Source: Sphingopyxis sp.
GTDB taxonomy: Bacteria > Pseudomonadota > Alphaproteobacteria > Sphingomonadales > Sphingomonadaceae
Assembly: GCA_013911715.1 (NCBI GenBank)
Contig: JACEST010000002.1
Span: 1-51,938 of the forward strand
Direction of reading: 5' to 3'
Length of the DNA stretch: 51,938 nt
The notes under the pieces were generated by a model, which was not told the origin of the DNA, did not search any database, and was given only the letters and a program-made list of their open reading frames with translations. The position numbers and the translations under genes were made by a program. Shown piece by piece: positions 24,184 through 32,812 of this stretch (its first letter is position 1; every line of letters starts with the position of its first letter).

Positions 24184-27100
24184 CTAAGCGTTCACTGCTT
24201 CCGGCTCAAGGCCTGTATCGGGCAAATTCGTCTTCGCCCCCTCCAAGCCCGGCTTGTGCGCCGCGAGCAGCGCCGCAGGAAGCGCGATCAGCTTGGGCGC
24301 GGAGGTATAGAGCAGCGCGGCTGCCACTCGCCGCCCTGGGAATATCGCTGCCAGCGCCGCCGCATAGGCCGACATCTGGCGCAAATAGGCGGGGGCGACA
24401 TCCTCGGCGCGCGCAGGCACCTGCGCGCCGGTCTTGTAATCGACCACCAGCACGGCATCGCCCGTCACCAACAGACGATCGACCGTGCCCGCGACCACCA
24501 GCCCGCCCTCGATCACGGCAGAGAATGGCGCTTCGGCAAGTGAGCGCGGACCAAAAAGCGGCAACCAGTCCGGATGCGCCAAAACCTCGCACGCCTCCGC
24601 CGCCATGGCGGCGCGCTCAGGCGCTGCGATGGCCGCGTCTTGGGCGGCGAGCCAGCGTTCGGCCGCCGCCAGCCTGCGCTCGGGAGCAAGCTGCGGCAGT
24701 CGTTCGATCAGGCTGTGGAGCAAAGTCCCGCGCCGGATCGCCGCCGCACGCCCCGCGCCAACCGGGCGCTGCGGGGCATCATCTTCGCGCAGCCGCGACG
24801 GCGCCAGCGGGCGCGGCGGGCGCGCTTCTTCGGGCGGCGGCCGCACCGCCCAATCGGGCAGCACGCCGCCGACCAACGCCGCCGCTTTGCTGCCTGGGCT
24901 CAGCGCGCGCTTGCCCCAATTGCCCGGCGCGCTCGCCAGCCGCAGCCCGCGCGGATCGTCCCATGGCAGCGGAATTTCCTCTGCTTTCAGCGCCAGCAAT
25001 GCCTGCTCAGCGGCACGGTACCAGCAATGTTCGGGCAGTTGCTTGGCTGTCGCGCGCAGCGTTCCGGTCACCACCAGCAACCGTTCGGCGCGCGTCGCGG
25101 CGACATAGAAGAGCCGCCAATGCTCCTCGAGCTGCGCGCGCCGCGCGTCATTCCACGCCATCTCCAGTTGGTCAGGGCGGTCGTCCTTGCTCGTCCGAAA
25201 CAGCGGCAGGCCGCGCCAGGCCGCAATATCAAACTTGACGTCGAGTTGATTTGCATTGGGTTCGCCCGTCGCATCGGCGAGGATGACAATCGGTGCCTGC
25301 AACCCCTTCGACCCGTGCACCGTCATCACCCGCACCAGCCCGCCGCGCGGGTCGGTCTGGCGCTTCACCTCGACCGGCGCACGTTCAATATGGTCGAGAA
25401 AGCCGATGATCGAGGGTGCTTGGCGCATTTCAAACGCCAGCGCTTCAGCGAGCAACGCGTCGATCGCATCATTGGCCTCGGCTCCCAACCGCGCCGCCAT
25501 CGCTCGGCGCCCCTGCAGCGGGCCCGACAGGATCGCATCGAGCAAGCGGTAGGGCGTCGTATAATCGGCCTCGGCGCGCAGCAGCGCCAGCCGGGCATTG
25601 GCGTGCGCGCAAAGCGTCGTGTCGCGCGCCGCAATCCATTGGCGCAGGGGCGTGCGCCCGCGCTCTGCGGTTTCGTCATAGAGCTGCTGCTGACCCCAGC
25701 CGATCAGCGGCGACACCAGCAGCACCGCGAGGCTATATTCATCGTCGGGCTGGACAGTGAAACGCAGCGCCGCGAGCAAATCCTGCACCGCCAGCGGCTG
25801 CGCCAGATCGAACCGGTCGATCCCCGCCACCGCGATCCCGCGCGACTGCAACTGCGCGACGATGCGCGCCGCGAGCGCGCGCCGAGTGCGCACCAGCACC
25901 AATATATCGTCGGGGCGCACCGCCACCCCGTCAATGCCGTGCGCGGTCCAGTCGGCAATCCGGTCGGCCAGCGCGCGCGCGAGTTTCAGGCTCGCGGGGT
26001 CGGTCGCCGCGCGCAGGCTGTCGTCGCTGCCCTCGCCTTCGTCTTCGTCACCGCTGTCGTCTTCGCTGCCCTTTGGCGCGACGATCAGCGGCGGCCACAG
26101 CTCGACACGCCCGGGCCGATTGGCCCCGTGAAAGGCGTGGTGGTCGGGCACCGGCGGGGCGATGCCCATCGCCGCCACGCCGCCGTCGGCAAGCCACCGG
26201 TCGACAAATTCCAGCACCGCCGGAGCCGACCGGAAATTGCTGGTGAGGTCAGCGGGAACAAAGGGCCGTTCGCCCGCCGCAGCGCGCACAGCAAAGCCCT
26301 GCCGCGCATTTTCAAACGCGACCGGGTCGGTCCCCTGAAAGCTGAAAATCGCCTGCTTGCGGTCGCCCACGGTGAACATGCTCGGCAAGCGGGCTTCGTC
26401 GCGCACGCCAAGGCCCGCGAAGAATTCACCGGTCAGTCCATCGGCGATCGTCCATTGATCGGCGTTGGTGTCCTGCGCCTCGTCGATCAACAGATGGTCG
26501 ATGCGCTGATCGAGCTTGAAACGGATCCAGTCCGACAGCTCACCATTGGCGAGCAGCGCGGCGGTGCGTGCGATCAAATCATCATATTCGGCAAGCCCCT
26601 CGGCACCCTTGCGGTGCGACCATTCGCCCGCGAATTGCGCGGCGAGCTGCCACCCGGCGGCGAGATCGTCGGCGAGCGCCATTTGCGCCGGAAGGCGGAG
26701 CAGCTCGCTGCAAGCGGCGCCAACACGATCGGCGCTGTCGGCAACCGCAATCAGCTTGCCGCGTTTGCCGCCGTCGGCATAGTCGGACCTGAGGGTGCCC
26801 TTTTGCGTCATCACCGTCTGGTAAAGATCGGCAATCATCGATCGGCGCTTTGGCGCATCCGCTGCCCGCCATGCTGCGACGGTGTCAAGCCATTTGACGG
26901 CGGTTGCTGTCCCCCAATCTGACCAGGCCGCCACGAGAGCAGCCAGATCGGCATCCGCGACATGCCCGTCATTGAGTCGAGCGACGAGCCAGTCATCCTT
27001 GTCGCCCAGCGGCAAACCCAGCGCCGCGCGCAAATCCGCCGCCGCCGGCGCAAGCTTGGGTTCGGGGCGTCCCGCAAAGTTGGCAGCCGCCTTTTCAACG

Positions 27101-27702
27101 AAAGCGGTTGCAGCCATCTCGCCCAAACGGCGGCTAAGCTGGCCCAGCCAGCCGCGCCGCCGCGCGCCCTCGGCGGCATCGCTCAGCATCTCGGCGAGCA
27201 GCGCGCGGCGCGCCTCTTTTGCCTCGCCGCCCTCGATCAGGCGAAATCCCGGCAGCACATCCGCCTCGAACGGAAAGCTCGCGAGCAATGACTGGCAGAA
27301 ACTGTGGATCGTCTGGACGCGGATCGCGCCGGCCGGACTGTCGATCACGCGCGCAAACAGCGTGCGCGAATACGCCTGTAGTTCGCGGTCGAGGCCATCA
27401 AGGCCAATCGCCTGAAGGTCGGTGCGCAGCTCTTCGTCCTTGCACCCGACCCACAGCGCGAGCCGTTCGTGGATGCGATGCGCCATTTCGGCCGCGCCCG
27501 CCTTGGTAAAGGTGATGCACAAAATCGCGTCGGGCGACGTCCCCAGCAGCAACAGCCGCAGCACGCGCGCCGACAGCACCTGCGTCTTGCCCGTCCCTGC
27601 CGAGGCATTGAGCCAGACATGTGCCGCCGGGTCGACCGCGGCCAGCTGCGCAGCGTCGAGGTTTTTCAATATGTCGTGGCCCGCGCCGTCCGCCATCGTC
27701 AT
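24184..27702 (-). CDS. addA: Double-strand break repair helicase AddA
   Basis: AddA pairs with AddB as the helicase-nuclease that resects double-strand breaks to load RecA, the alphaproteobacterial counterpart of RecBCD. The 1172-aa protein has Walker A NASAGTGKT (residues 32-40), motif II LLIDEAQDTNADQW, and superfamily I helicase motifs such as LVRTRRALA and TVHGSKGLQAPIV. A C-terminal RecB-type nuclease is marked by VLVVDYKTGAQ and LRQMSAYAAAL. The start at 27702 (MTMADG) overlaps the addB stop by ATGA; upstream codons lie within addB. Confidence 0.95.
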   Translation of the reverse strand: MTMADGAGHDILKNLDAAQLAAVDPAAHVWLNASAGTGKTQVLSARVLRLLLLGTSPDAILCITFTKAGAAEMAHRIHERLALWVGCKDEELRTDLQAIGLDGLDRELQAYSRTLFARVIDSPAGAIRVQTIHSFCQSLLASFPFEADVLPGFRLIEGGEAKEARRALLAEMLSDAAEGARRRGWLGQLSRRLGEMAATAFVEKAAANFAGRPEPKLAPAAADLRAALGLPLGDKDDWLVARLNDGHVADADLAALVAAWSDWGTATAVKWLDTVAAWRAADAPKRRSMIADLYQTVMTQKGTLRSDYADGGKRGKLIAVADSADRVGAACSELLRLPAQMALADDLAAGWQLAAQFAGEWSHRKGAEGLAEYDDLIARTAALLANGELSDWIRFKLDQRIDHLLIDEAQDTNADQWTIADGLTGEFFAGLGVRDEARLPSMFTVGDRKQAIFSFQGTDPVAFENARQGFAVRAAAGERPFVPADLTSNFRSAPAVLEFVDRWLADGGVAAMGIAPPVPDHHAFHGANRPGRVELWPPLIVAPKGSEDDSGDEDEGEGSDDSLRAATDPASLKLARALADRIADWTAHGIDGVAVRPDDILVLVRTRRALAARIVAQLQSRGIAVAGIDRFDLAQPLAVQDLLAALRFTVQPDDEYSLAVLLVSPLIGWGQQQLYDETAERGRTPLRQWIAARDTTLCAHANARLALLRAEADYTTPYRLLDAILSGPLQGRRAMAARLGAEANDAIDALLAEALAFEMRQAPSIIGFLDHIERAPVEVKRQTDPRGGLVRVMTVHGSKGLQAPIVILADATGEPNANQLDVKFDIAAWRGLPLFRTSKDDRPDQLEMAWNDARRAQLEEHWRLFYVAATRAERLLVVTGTLRATAKQLPEHCWYRAAEQALLALKAEEIPLPWDDPRGLRLASAPGNWGKRALSPGSKAAALVGGVLPDWAVRPPPEEARPPRPLAPSRLREDDAPQRPVGAGRAAAIRRGTLLHSLIERLPQLAPERRLAAAERWLAAQDAAIAAPERAAMAAEACEVLAHPDWLPLFGPRSLAEAPFSAVIEGGLVVAGTVDRLLVTGDAVLVVDYKTGAQVPARAEDVAPAYLRQMSAYAAALAAIFPGRRVAAALLYTSAPKLIALPAALLAAHKPGLEGAKTNLPDTGLEPEAVNA

Positions 27703-30674
27703 GGCCCGTCCTGCGCCGCGCGGCGGCCAATCCATTCGTCGCGCCGCGCCAGATGGTCATAGTCGCCATTGCCATCGCCCGGGGTGAAGGGGGCGTCGCC
27801 GAGCAGATAGGCATCGCACAGATCGGCAAAGCCGCCCCAGGCCAGGTCTGTCAGCTCCGCAAAGCTCTTTACTTTGCGCCGTGTCCCATAGGGCACGTCG
27901 ATATGACCATCGCAGGATTTGTCCTTGTCGGCTTTCAGCAGCCAATATTCGGCATGCGTTGGAGAAATATTGGGCAACGCAGGAAAAGCATGTTCCTCAA
28001 TCATCGCCGCGAGCAGGCCCAACTGCATGGCGCGCCCTTCCACAAGGTCGGATTGCTTTGCCGCGCCGCCCGACTTGTAATCGACCACCACCAGCCCCTC
28101 GGGTGCCCGATCGATCCGGTCGGCCTTGGCGGTGATGGTGATCCCGCGCTTTGTCCATTCGCCTTTGATTTCATGCGCCACGGGAATCCGTCCCGCCAGC
28201 CTGGCCGCTGCCAGTTCGCTGGCCACCCAGCGCAGCGCCGGGGCGATGCGCGGCAGCCAGCTCGCCGCCTCGACCGGGCCGAGCGCCGGGTCGGCGGCGA
28301 GCGCGGCAATCGCCGCCTCCAGCGTGGCGGGGTCCTGCCCGCGCTTGGCCCAATCCTCGATCAGCTTGTGAACGCGGGTGCCGCGCCAGCGCGGGTCGGC
28401 TACTTCACCCAGCCGCTCGAGCGGGCGCACCCCCAAAATATGTTCGGCGTAAAAACCATAGGGGTCCTTCGCCAATATATCGAGCGCGGTAAGGCGCACT
28501 TTGGTAGGCCGGTTGTCGCGCCCGACCGCGACAGCAGGCTGCACTGCTGGCCGGGGCGGGCCTTCGGGACGGTCGAGCAAAGCGACCAGATCGGGCAGCG
28601 CCGCCCCAGCGATCGCCGCCACCGGAAGCGGCCCGGCCAGCGCCCCCAGCCGCAGCCACAGGCGTGATGCGACCGCCGGGTCGGTACCTTGCCGCTTGGC
28701 GCGCGTCACCACCACATCGGGCGCGCCGAGCGCGGTCACAAAATCATGCGCCGCCAACCCCTGCGCGCGTTCGAGCGAAGGCAACCCCAACTGTCGCCTG
28801 ATGCCCGGCGCGAGCCAGGGGTCGGGGCTGGTTTCGGCGGGCCAGCCGCCTTCGTTCAGCCCACCGAGAATCATCAGATCAGCGCGCTGCAATCGCGCTT
28901 CGAGCAAGCCCCAGATGAACAGGCGCGGGTGGCTGCCAAAGGGCGGGCGCACGCTTTCGCCCGCCAGCAATTCGTCAAACTGGCGCGCGATGGCGCGCGG
29001 CGGCAGCAATTTGGGACCATCGGGCGCGGCGAGCTGCGTTTCGTCGAACAGCGCAGCAAGCTGGCGTCCGGCAGAGCCCGCCCACACTGCGCCGTCGCTC
29101 AGCGCATCGATCAGGCCGCGCAGCGCGTCGAACACAGCCAGCGGCGGCACGTCGTGGTCGCCCGCCGACAGGACCCAGAGCGGGGCGAGCATGGCCGCGG
29201 CACCTTCCCACCAGTCGGCAAGCTGCTCTTCGACCTCGGTCAGCGCCTTGCCCTCGCGGCGCGGGGCGCGCAGCAGCACGCCAATGCCGGCCAGATCGGA
29301 CGGCTTGCCGGCGCCGCGCAAGACAAGGTCCAGCACGCGTACCGATGCAATCCATGCCCCACGATCGCCGCCCGGACGCACCAGCGGGTGCGAAAGCAGC
29401 GCGAGCAACGCGACGAGGCTGGGCTCGGTCGCGGCGGACAGCGCCAGCCGCGCCAGCGCACCCGGCGGGGTCGCGGCGAGCGGCTGGCCGGCGCTGTCAT
29501 CTGCCACCAGTCCCCAGCGGCCGAGCGCGCTGGCGACGCGGGCGGCAAGCTGGCGGTCGGGGGTGACCAGCGCCGCCGTCTGCCCCGGCGTTTCGAGCGC
29601 ATGGCGCAGCTGCAAGGCGATACCGCGCGCCTCGGCCATATCGTCGGGAAATTCGGCAGCGCTTATGCCCGCCGCCGCCCCGTCCGGAACCCGGCTGCGC
29701 CAGTCGGCGGTGAAACGCGACGGCACAAACAGCGCGCTTGCCAGACCGGCGCGGTCGGCGGCGGTCGCGCGGTCGCGCGATTCAGGCCAATGCTGAACCT
29801 CGCCGCGCGCCGCACCCATCCGGTCGAGCAGGATTTTGAACTGATATTGGGGATGCAGGTCAATCGGGCGCGGCCCCAAGGCTTCGGGCTTGGCCGGGCC
29901 CAGCGCGTCCCATTCGGCATCGGGCATCGCCGTATCAAGGCCGGGCAGCAGCACCATGCCCTGCGCCATGTCGGCGACCGTCCGCAGCAGCCGCGCCGCC
30001 GACGGCGCGGTGATGGTGACGCCCGCCGCTACTACAAAGCCCCGCGGCGGCGCTTCGCGCCATTTTGTCGCAATCCGTTCAAAAATCAGGTTGCGGCGGT
30101 ACGCCAGATCGATCTGCCCCAGCCGCCCGAGTTCGGTAGGCCATTGGTCGAGCAACAATTGCAGGTGCCGCATCGACACCTGCCAATGCTGCGAATGCTC
30201 GTCGGCCGCCACCAGATCGAGCACCGCCGGGTCGAGCTCTTCGAAATAAAGCTGGTCGATAACGCGCGCCAGGGCATCGGCCATGCGCAGCGAGGCGGGC
30301 GCGGCGAGCGGAATCGCCAGCTTCGCGCAATTGGCGATAATCAGGCGCGACAGGATCAGGCGGCGGCGCAGCGGCGCGACAGCGGGCGGCAACGGATCGT
30401 CAAGCTCGGCCTCGTCGAGCGCTAGACCCGTGGTTTCGGCGAGATCGGCGTCGCCCAGCGCGACAAGGCGCGGCAGCAACAGCCCGTCACCGCCCGCACG
30501 GACAAAGGCCGCCTGCACGGCGCTGCGCGCCCGGTTGCTGGGGAGCAGGATCATGCCTTGGGCCAGCGCGAGCGGGTCGCTGCCAAAGCGGTCGATCAAT
30601 CCGCAGGCAAGCGCATCGGCAAAGGCCCGGTTGACCGGGATGGTGAATATCCGGGGGCGACGCTCAGTCGCCAC
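27699..30674 (-). CDS. addB: Double-strand break repair protein AddB
   Basis: AddB is the second nuclease subunit of AddAB. The 991-aa protein has an inactivated helicase-like core (LLPSNRARSAVQAAFV near the start, no good Walker A). It also has a C-terminal nuclease with GLVVVDYKSGGAAK and MQLGLLAAM, the D-x-K and Q-containing motifs. The start is GTG at 30674, giving MATERRPRIFTIPVNRAFAD; it overlaps the murU-like gene by 11 bases and addA by 4. The length is typical of alphaproteobacterial AddB. Confidence 0.94.
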   Translation of the reverse strand: MATERRPRIFTIPVNRAFADALACGLIDRFGSDPLALAQGMILLPSNRARSAVQAAFVRAGGDGLLLPRLVALGDADLAETTGLALDEAELDDPLPPAVAPLRRRLILSRLIIANCAKLAIPLAAPASLRMADALARVIDQLYFEELDPAVLDLVAADEHSQHWQVSMRHLQLLLDQWPTELGRLGQIDLAYRRNLIFERIATKWREAPPRGFVVAAGVTITAPSAARLLRTVADMAQGMVLLPGLDTAMPDAEWDALGPAKPEALGPRPIDLHPQYQFKILLDRMGAARGEVQHWPESRDRATAADRAGLASALFVPSRFTADWRSRVPDGAAAGISAAEFPDDMAEARGIALQLRHALETPGQTAALVTPDRQLAARVASALGRWGLVADDSAGQPLAATPPGALARLALSAATEPSLVALLALLSHPLVRPGGDRGAWIASVRVLDLVLRGAGKPSDLAGIGVLLRAPRREGKALTEVEEQLADWWEGAAAMLAPLWVLSAGDHDVPPLAVFDALRGLIDALSDGAVWAGSAGRQLAALFDETQLAAPDGPKLLPPRAIARQFDELLAGESVRPPFGSHPRLFIWGLLEARLQRADLMILGGLNEGGWPAETSPDPWLAPGIRRQLGLPSLERAQGLAAHDFVTALGAPDVVVTRAKRQGTDPAVASRLWLRLGALAGPLPVAAIAGAALPDLVALLDRPEGPPRPAVQPAVAVGRDNRPTKVRLTALDILAKDPYGFYAEHILGVRPLERLGEVADPRWRGTRVHKLIEDWAKRGQDPATLEAAIAALAADPALGPVEAASWLPRIAPALRWVASELAAARLAGRIPVAHEIKGEWTKRGITITAKADRIDRAPEGLVVVDYKSGGAAKQSDLVEGRAMQLGLLAAMIEEHAFPALPNISPTHAEYWLLKADKDKSCDGHIDVPYGTRRKVKSFAELTDLAWGGFADLCDAYLLGDAPFTPGDGNGDYDHLARRDEWIGRRAAQDGP

Positions 30675-31386
30675 GCAGGGCTGCCTCGGTCAGTGGAATG
30701 GCTTCAGGCGTGCCGACCTCAAACCATTGGCCCTGATGTGCGAGGCCGTAAAGACGGCCTTCGGCGATGGCGCGGTCCCACAATATGTTGGTCGAAAAGG
30801 GACCGGCGGGCGCGTCGCGCAGGAAGTGGCGGCTGACGAGCTGGATCCCGGTATAGACAAATGGCGCGACGCGCCCGGGCTTGCGGCGGCTGATCTGTCC
30901 GCGCGCGTCCATATGGAAATCGCCGCGCCCATTGTGCCCGACCGCGCCCGCGTGGCGGACGAGCAACAGCAGCGCGTCCATCCGCGCAGCGTCCCAGCGC
31001 CCGGCAAGCAGGCCAAGGGTGTCGGCGGGTCCGTCGGTCCAGATATTGTCGCTGTTGACGGCAAGGAACGGGTCGCCGTCAAGCAGCGGTGCCGCCTTGA
31101 CCATGCCGCCGCCGGTTTCGAGCAATTGGCTGCGCTCGTCGGACATGGCAATCGTGAAGGGCCACGCGCCCTTGCGCAAATGCGCCTCGAGCGCGTCGGC
31201 CAGATAATGGCAATTGACCACAACCTGCCCAATGCCTGCGGCAGCGATCCTGTCGAGGCTGTGGTCAATCAGCGCCTTTCCGGCGACGCGCACGAGCGGC
31301 TTGGGCCGTGTCGCGGTGAGCGGGCGCATGCGCTTGCCCAGCCCGGCGGCGAGCACCAGTGCCGATGCGATTGCCGTGCCGCTCAC
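30664..31386 (-). CDS. murU: Nucleotidyltransferase, MurU-like (N-acetylmuramate-1-phosphate uridylyltransferase)
   Basis: MurU converts N-acetylmuramate-1-phosphate and UTP to UDP-MurNAc in the peptidoglycan recycling bypass. The 240-aa product starts at GTG (31386) inside the amgK stop. Its N-terminus ALVLAAGLGKRMRPLTATRP is the nucleotide-binding signature of sugar-phosphate nucleotidyltransferases, and AVNSDNIWTDG is the metal/sugar motif. The identity as MurU rests on the neighbour AmgK; a mannose- or glucose-1-phosphate substrate cannot be ruled out from motifs alone. Confidence 0.8.
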   Translation of the reverse strand: MSGTAIASALVLAAGLGKRMRPLTATRPKPLVRVAGKALIDHSLDRIAAAGIGQVVVNCHYLADALEAHLRKGAWPFTIAMSDERSQLLETGGGMVKAAPLLDGDPFLAVNSDNIWTDGPADTLGLLAGRWDAARMDALLLLVRHAGAVGHNGRGDFHMDARGQISRRKPGRVAPFVYTGIQLVSRHFLRDAPAGPFSTNILWDRAIAEGRLYGLAHQGQWFEVGTPEAIPLTEAALRGD

Positions 31387-32366
31387 AGCTGGTCCCACGC
31401 GGCGGCGCGTGCGGCGGCGGGGACATTGGCGTCGAACCAGTCGCGCAGCAATTCGAGCCCCGGCTGCGCCAGATTGCGTTCGAGCAGCCCCCACATGCGC
31501 GGCTGGAACATCTTATATCCGGGCTTGCCATCGCGCTGCCACAGCCGCGTAAACACGCCGAGGATGCGGGTGTTGCGCTGCGCCGCGAGCGCCCAGTAGG
31601 CACGGGCGAAACGCGCGTCGGCAGCGACCGCCTGCGTGTAGCGTTCCAGCATCTCGGCCTCGACCGCCGGGGTCACATCGCGCCGCGCATCTTCGAGCAC
31701 CGATACCAGATCATAAGCGGGGTGGCCGACGAGCGCGTCTTGAAAGTCGAGCAAGCCCAATTGGCGCGCCCCGACGCGGTCGGGCAGCAGCATGATATTT
31801 TCGGAGTGATAGTCGCGCAGCACGGTCACCCGCAGCAAGCCGTCACTGTCAATCGGCGCCAGCGTGCCGTGCCACGCCGCGTCCCAGCCGTCGCGGTCGA
31901 CATCGAGCCCGAGGGCTGTGCAATACCAATCGGTAAACAGCGAGACTTCGCCGAGCCATTGGTCGATCCCGTGCGGCGACAGCCCGGCAAGCGGCGCACG
32001 ATCGTGCAGATGGACCAGCAAATCGGTCGCGGCGGCGTATAATTCGCTTTCGCGATCCGGCGCGGTATCAAGCGTTTCGCGCAGCCGGGCATCGCCAAAA
32101 TCCTCGATGAGCAGCAACCCCTGATTGAGGTCGCGCGCATAGATGGCGGGCGCCGACAGCCCTTCGTCCGTCAGCCATTCGGCAATGGCGATGAACGGGC
32201 GCGCGTCTTCGTGCGGCGGCGGCGCGTCCATCAGCACCGCACAGCGCCCGCCATCGCGCACCCGAAAATAGCGGCGGAACGAAGCATCGCCAGCGAGCGG
32301 CGTCACGCGCGCTCCGGCCCAACCATTTTGCGACAGAAAAGAAGGGGTGCCAGCTGGCGGAATCAT
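31383..32366 (-). CDS. amgK: N-acetylmuramate/N-acetylglucosamine kinase AmgK (APH fold)
   Basis: AmgK phosphorylates the anomeric hydroxyl of MurNAc or GlcNAc, feeding MurU. The 327-aa protein has the aminoglycoside-phosphotransferase fold. LAGDASFRRYFRV forms the nucleotide loop, LRDYHSENIML is the catalytic Brenner-type motif (H-x-x-N), and GLLDFQDALVGHPAYDL is the metal-binding segment. The start at 32366 (MIPPAG) overlaps the tsaE stop by ATGA; ATG at 32378 is possible. Older annotation would say 'phosphotransferase'. The amgK-murU order is as in Pseudomonas and Caulobacter. Confidence 0.87.
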   Translation of the reverse strand: MIPPAGTPSFLSQNGWAGARVTPLAGDASFRRYFRVRDGGRCAVLMDAPPPHEDARPFIAIAEWLTDEGLSAPAIYARDLNQGLLLIEDFGDARLRETLDTAPDRESELYAAATDLLVHLHDRAPLAGLSPHGIDQWLGEVSLFTDWYCTALGLDVDRDGWDAAWHGTLAPIDSDGLLRVTVLRDYHSENIMLLPDRVGARQLGLLDFQDALVGHPAYDLVSVLEDARRDVTPAVEAEMLERYTQAVAADARFARAYWALAAQRNTRILGVFTRLWQRDGKPGYKMFQPRMWGLLERNLAQPGLELLRDWFDANVPAAARAAAWDQL

Positions 32367-32812
32367 GGGGGCGGCCATCGCCCTTCCCAAGCGGCGGGCA
32401 CCGTGGCTGTCAAGCGGCGCGTGCTGCCGATACCGTCCAGCCGCAGCCGCAGCATTTCGGGCCATGCCCCCGCAGGCAGGCGTTCGGGCCATTCGATCAG
32501 CAATGCGCCGTTGCCTGCATAATCCTCCAGCCCCAGTTCGCGGCAGTCGCCCGGGTCATCGAGCCGGTACAGATCGACATGCGCCACCGGCAGGCGGACG
32601 TCGGGCCGGTCATAAGGCTGGACAATGGCAAAGGTCGGCGATGGCGCTTCGCCCGCGAGCCCGAGCCCCGCCAAAATGGCGCGCGCCAACGTGGTCTTGC
32701 CCGCGCCCAGGCCGCCCGAAAGGCCGATCACATCGCCTGGGCGCAAGACCCCTGCGATGCGAACGCCTATTGCTGCCACGGCGGCTTCGCTGAGTTGGTC
32801 GCCACCGATCAT
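32363..32812 (-). CDS. tsaE: tRNA threonylcarbamoyladenosine synthesis ATPase TsaE
   Basis: TsaE is the ATPase that works with TsaB and TsaD to place threonylcarbamoyl on A37 of ANN-decoding tRNAs. The 149-aa protein has Walker A GGLGAGKT at residues 33-40. SPTFAIVQPY and HVDLYRLDDP follow, then LIEWPERLP, all hallmarks of the family. The start at 32812 overlaps the divL stop by ATGA; longer frames run antisense to divL. The amgK start overlaps its stop. Confidence 0.95.
   Translation of the reverse strand: MIGGDQLSEAAVAAIGVRIAGVLRPGDVIGLSGGLGAGKTTLARAILAGLGLAGEAPSPTFAIVQPYDRPDVRLPVAHVDLYRLDDPGDCRELGLEDYAGNGALLIEWPERLPAGAWPEMLRLRLDGIGSTRRLTATVPAAWEGRWPPP

Noticed and set aside
31383..32366. 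Aminoglycoside resistance phosphotransferase
   Set aside because: The fold matches, but the overlap with tsaE and the MurU-like gene fits the cell-wall sugar kinase AmgK.
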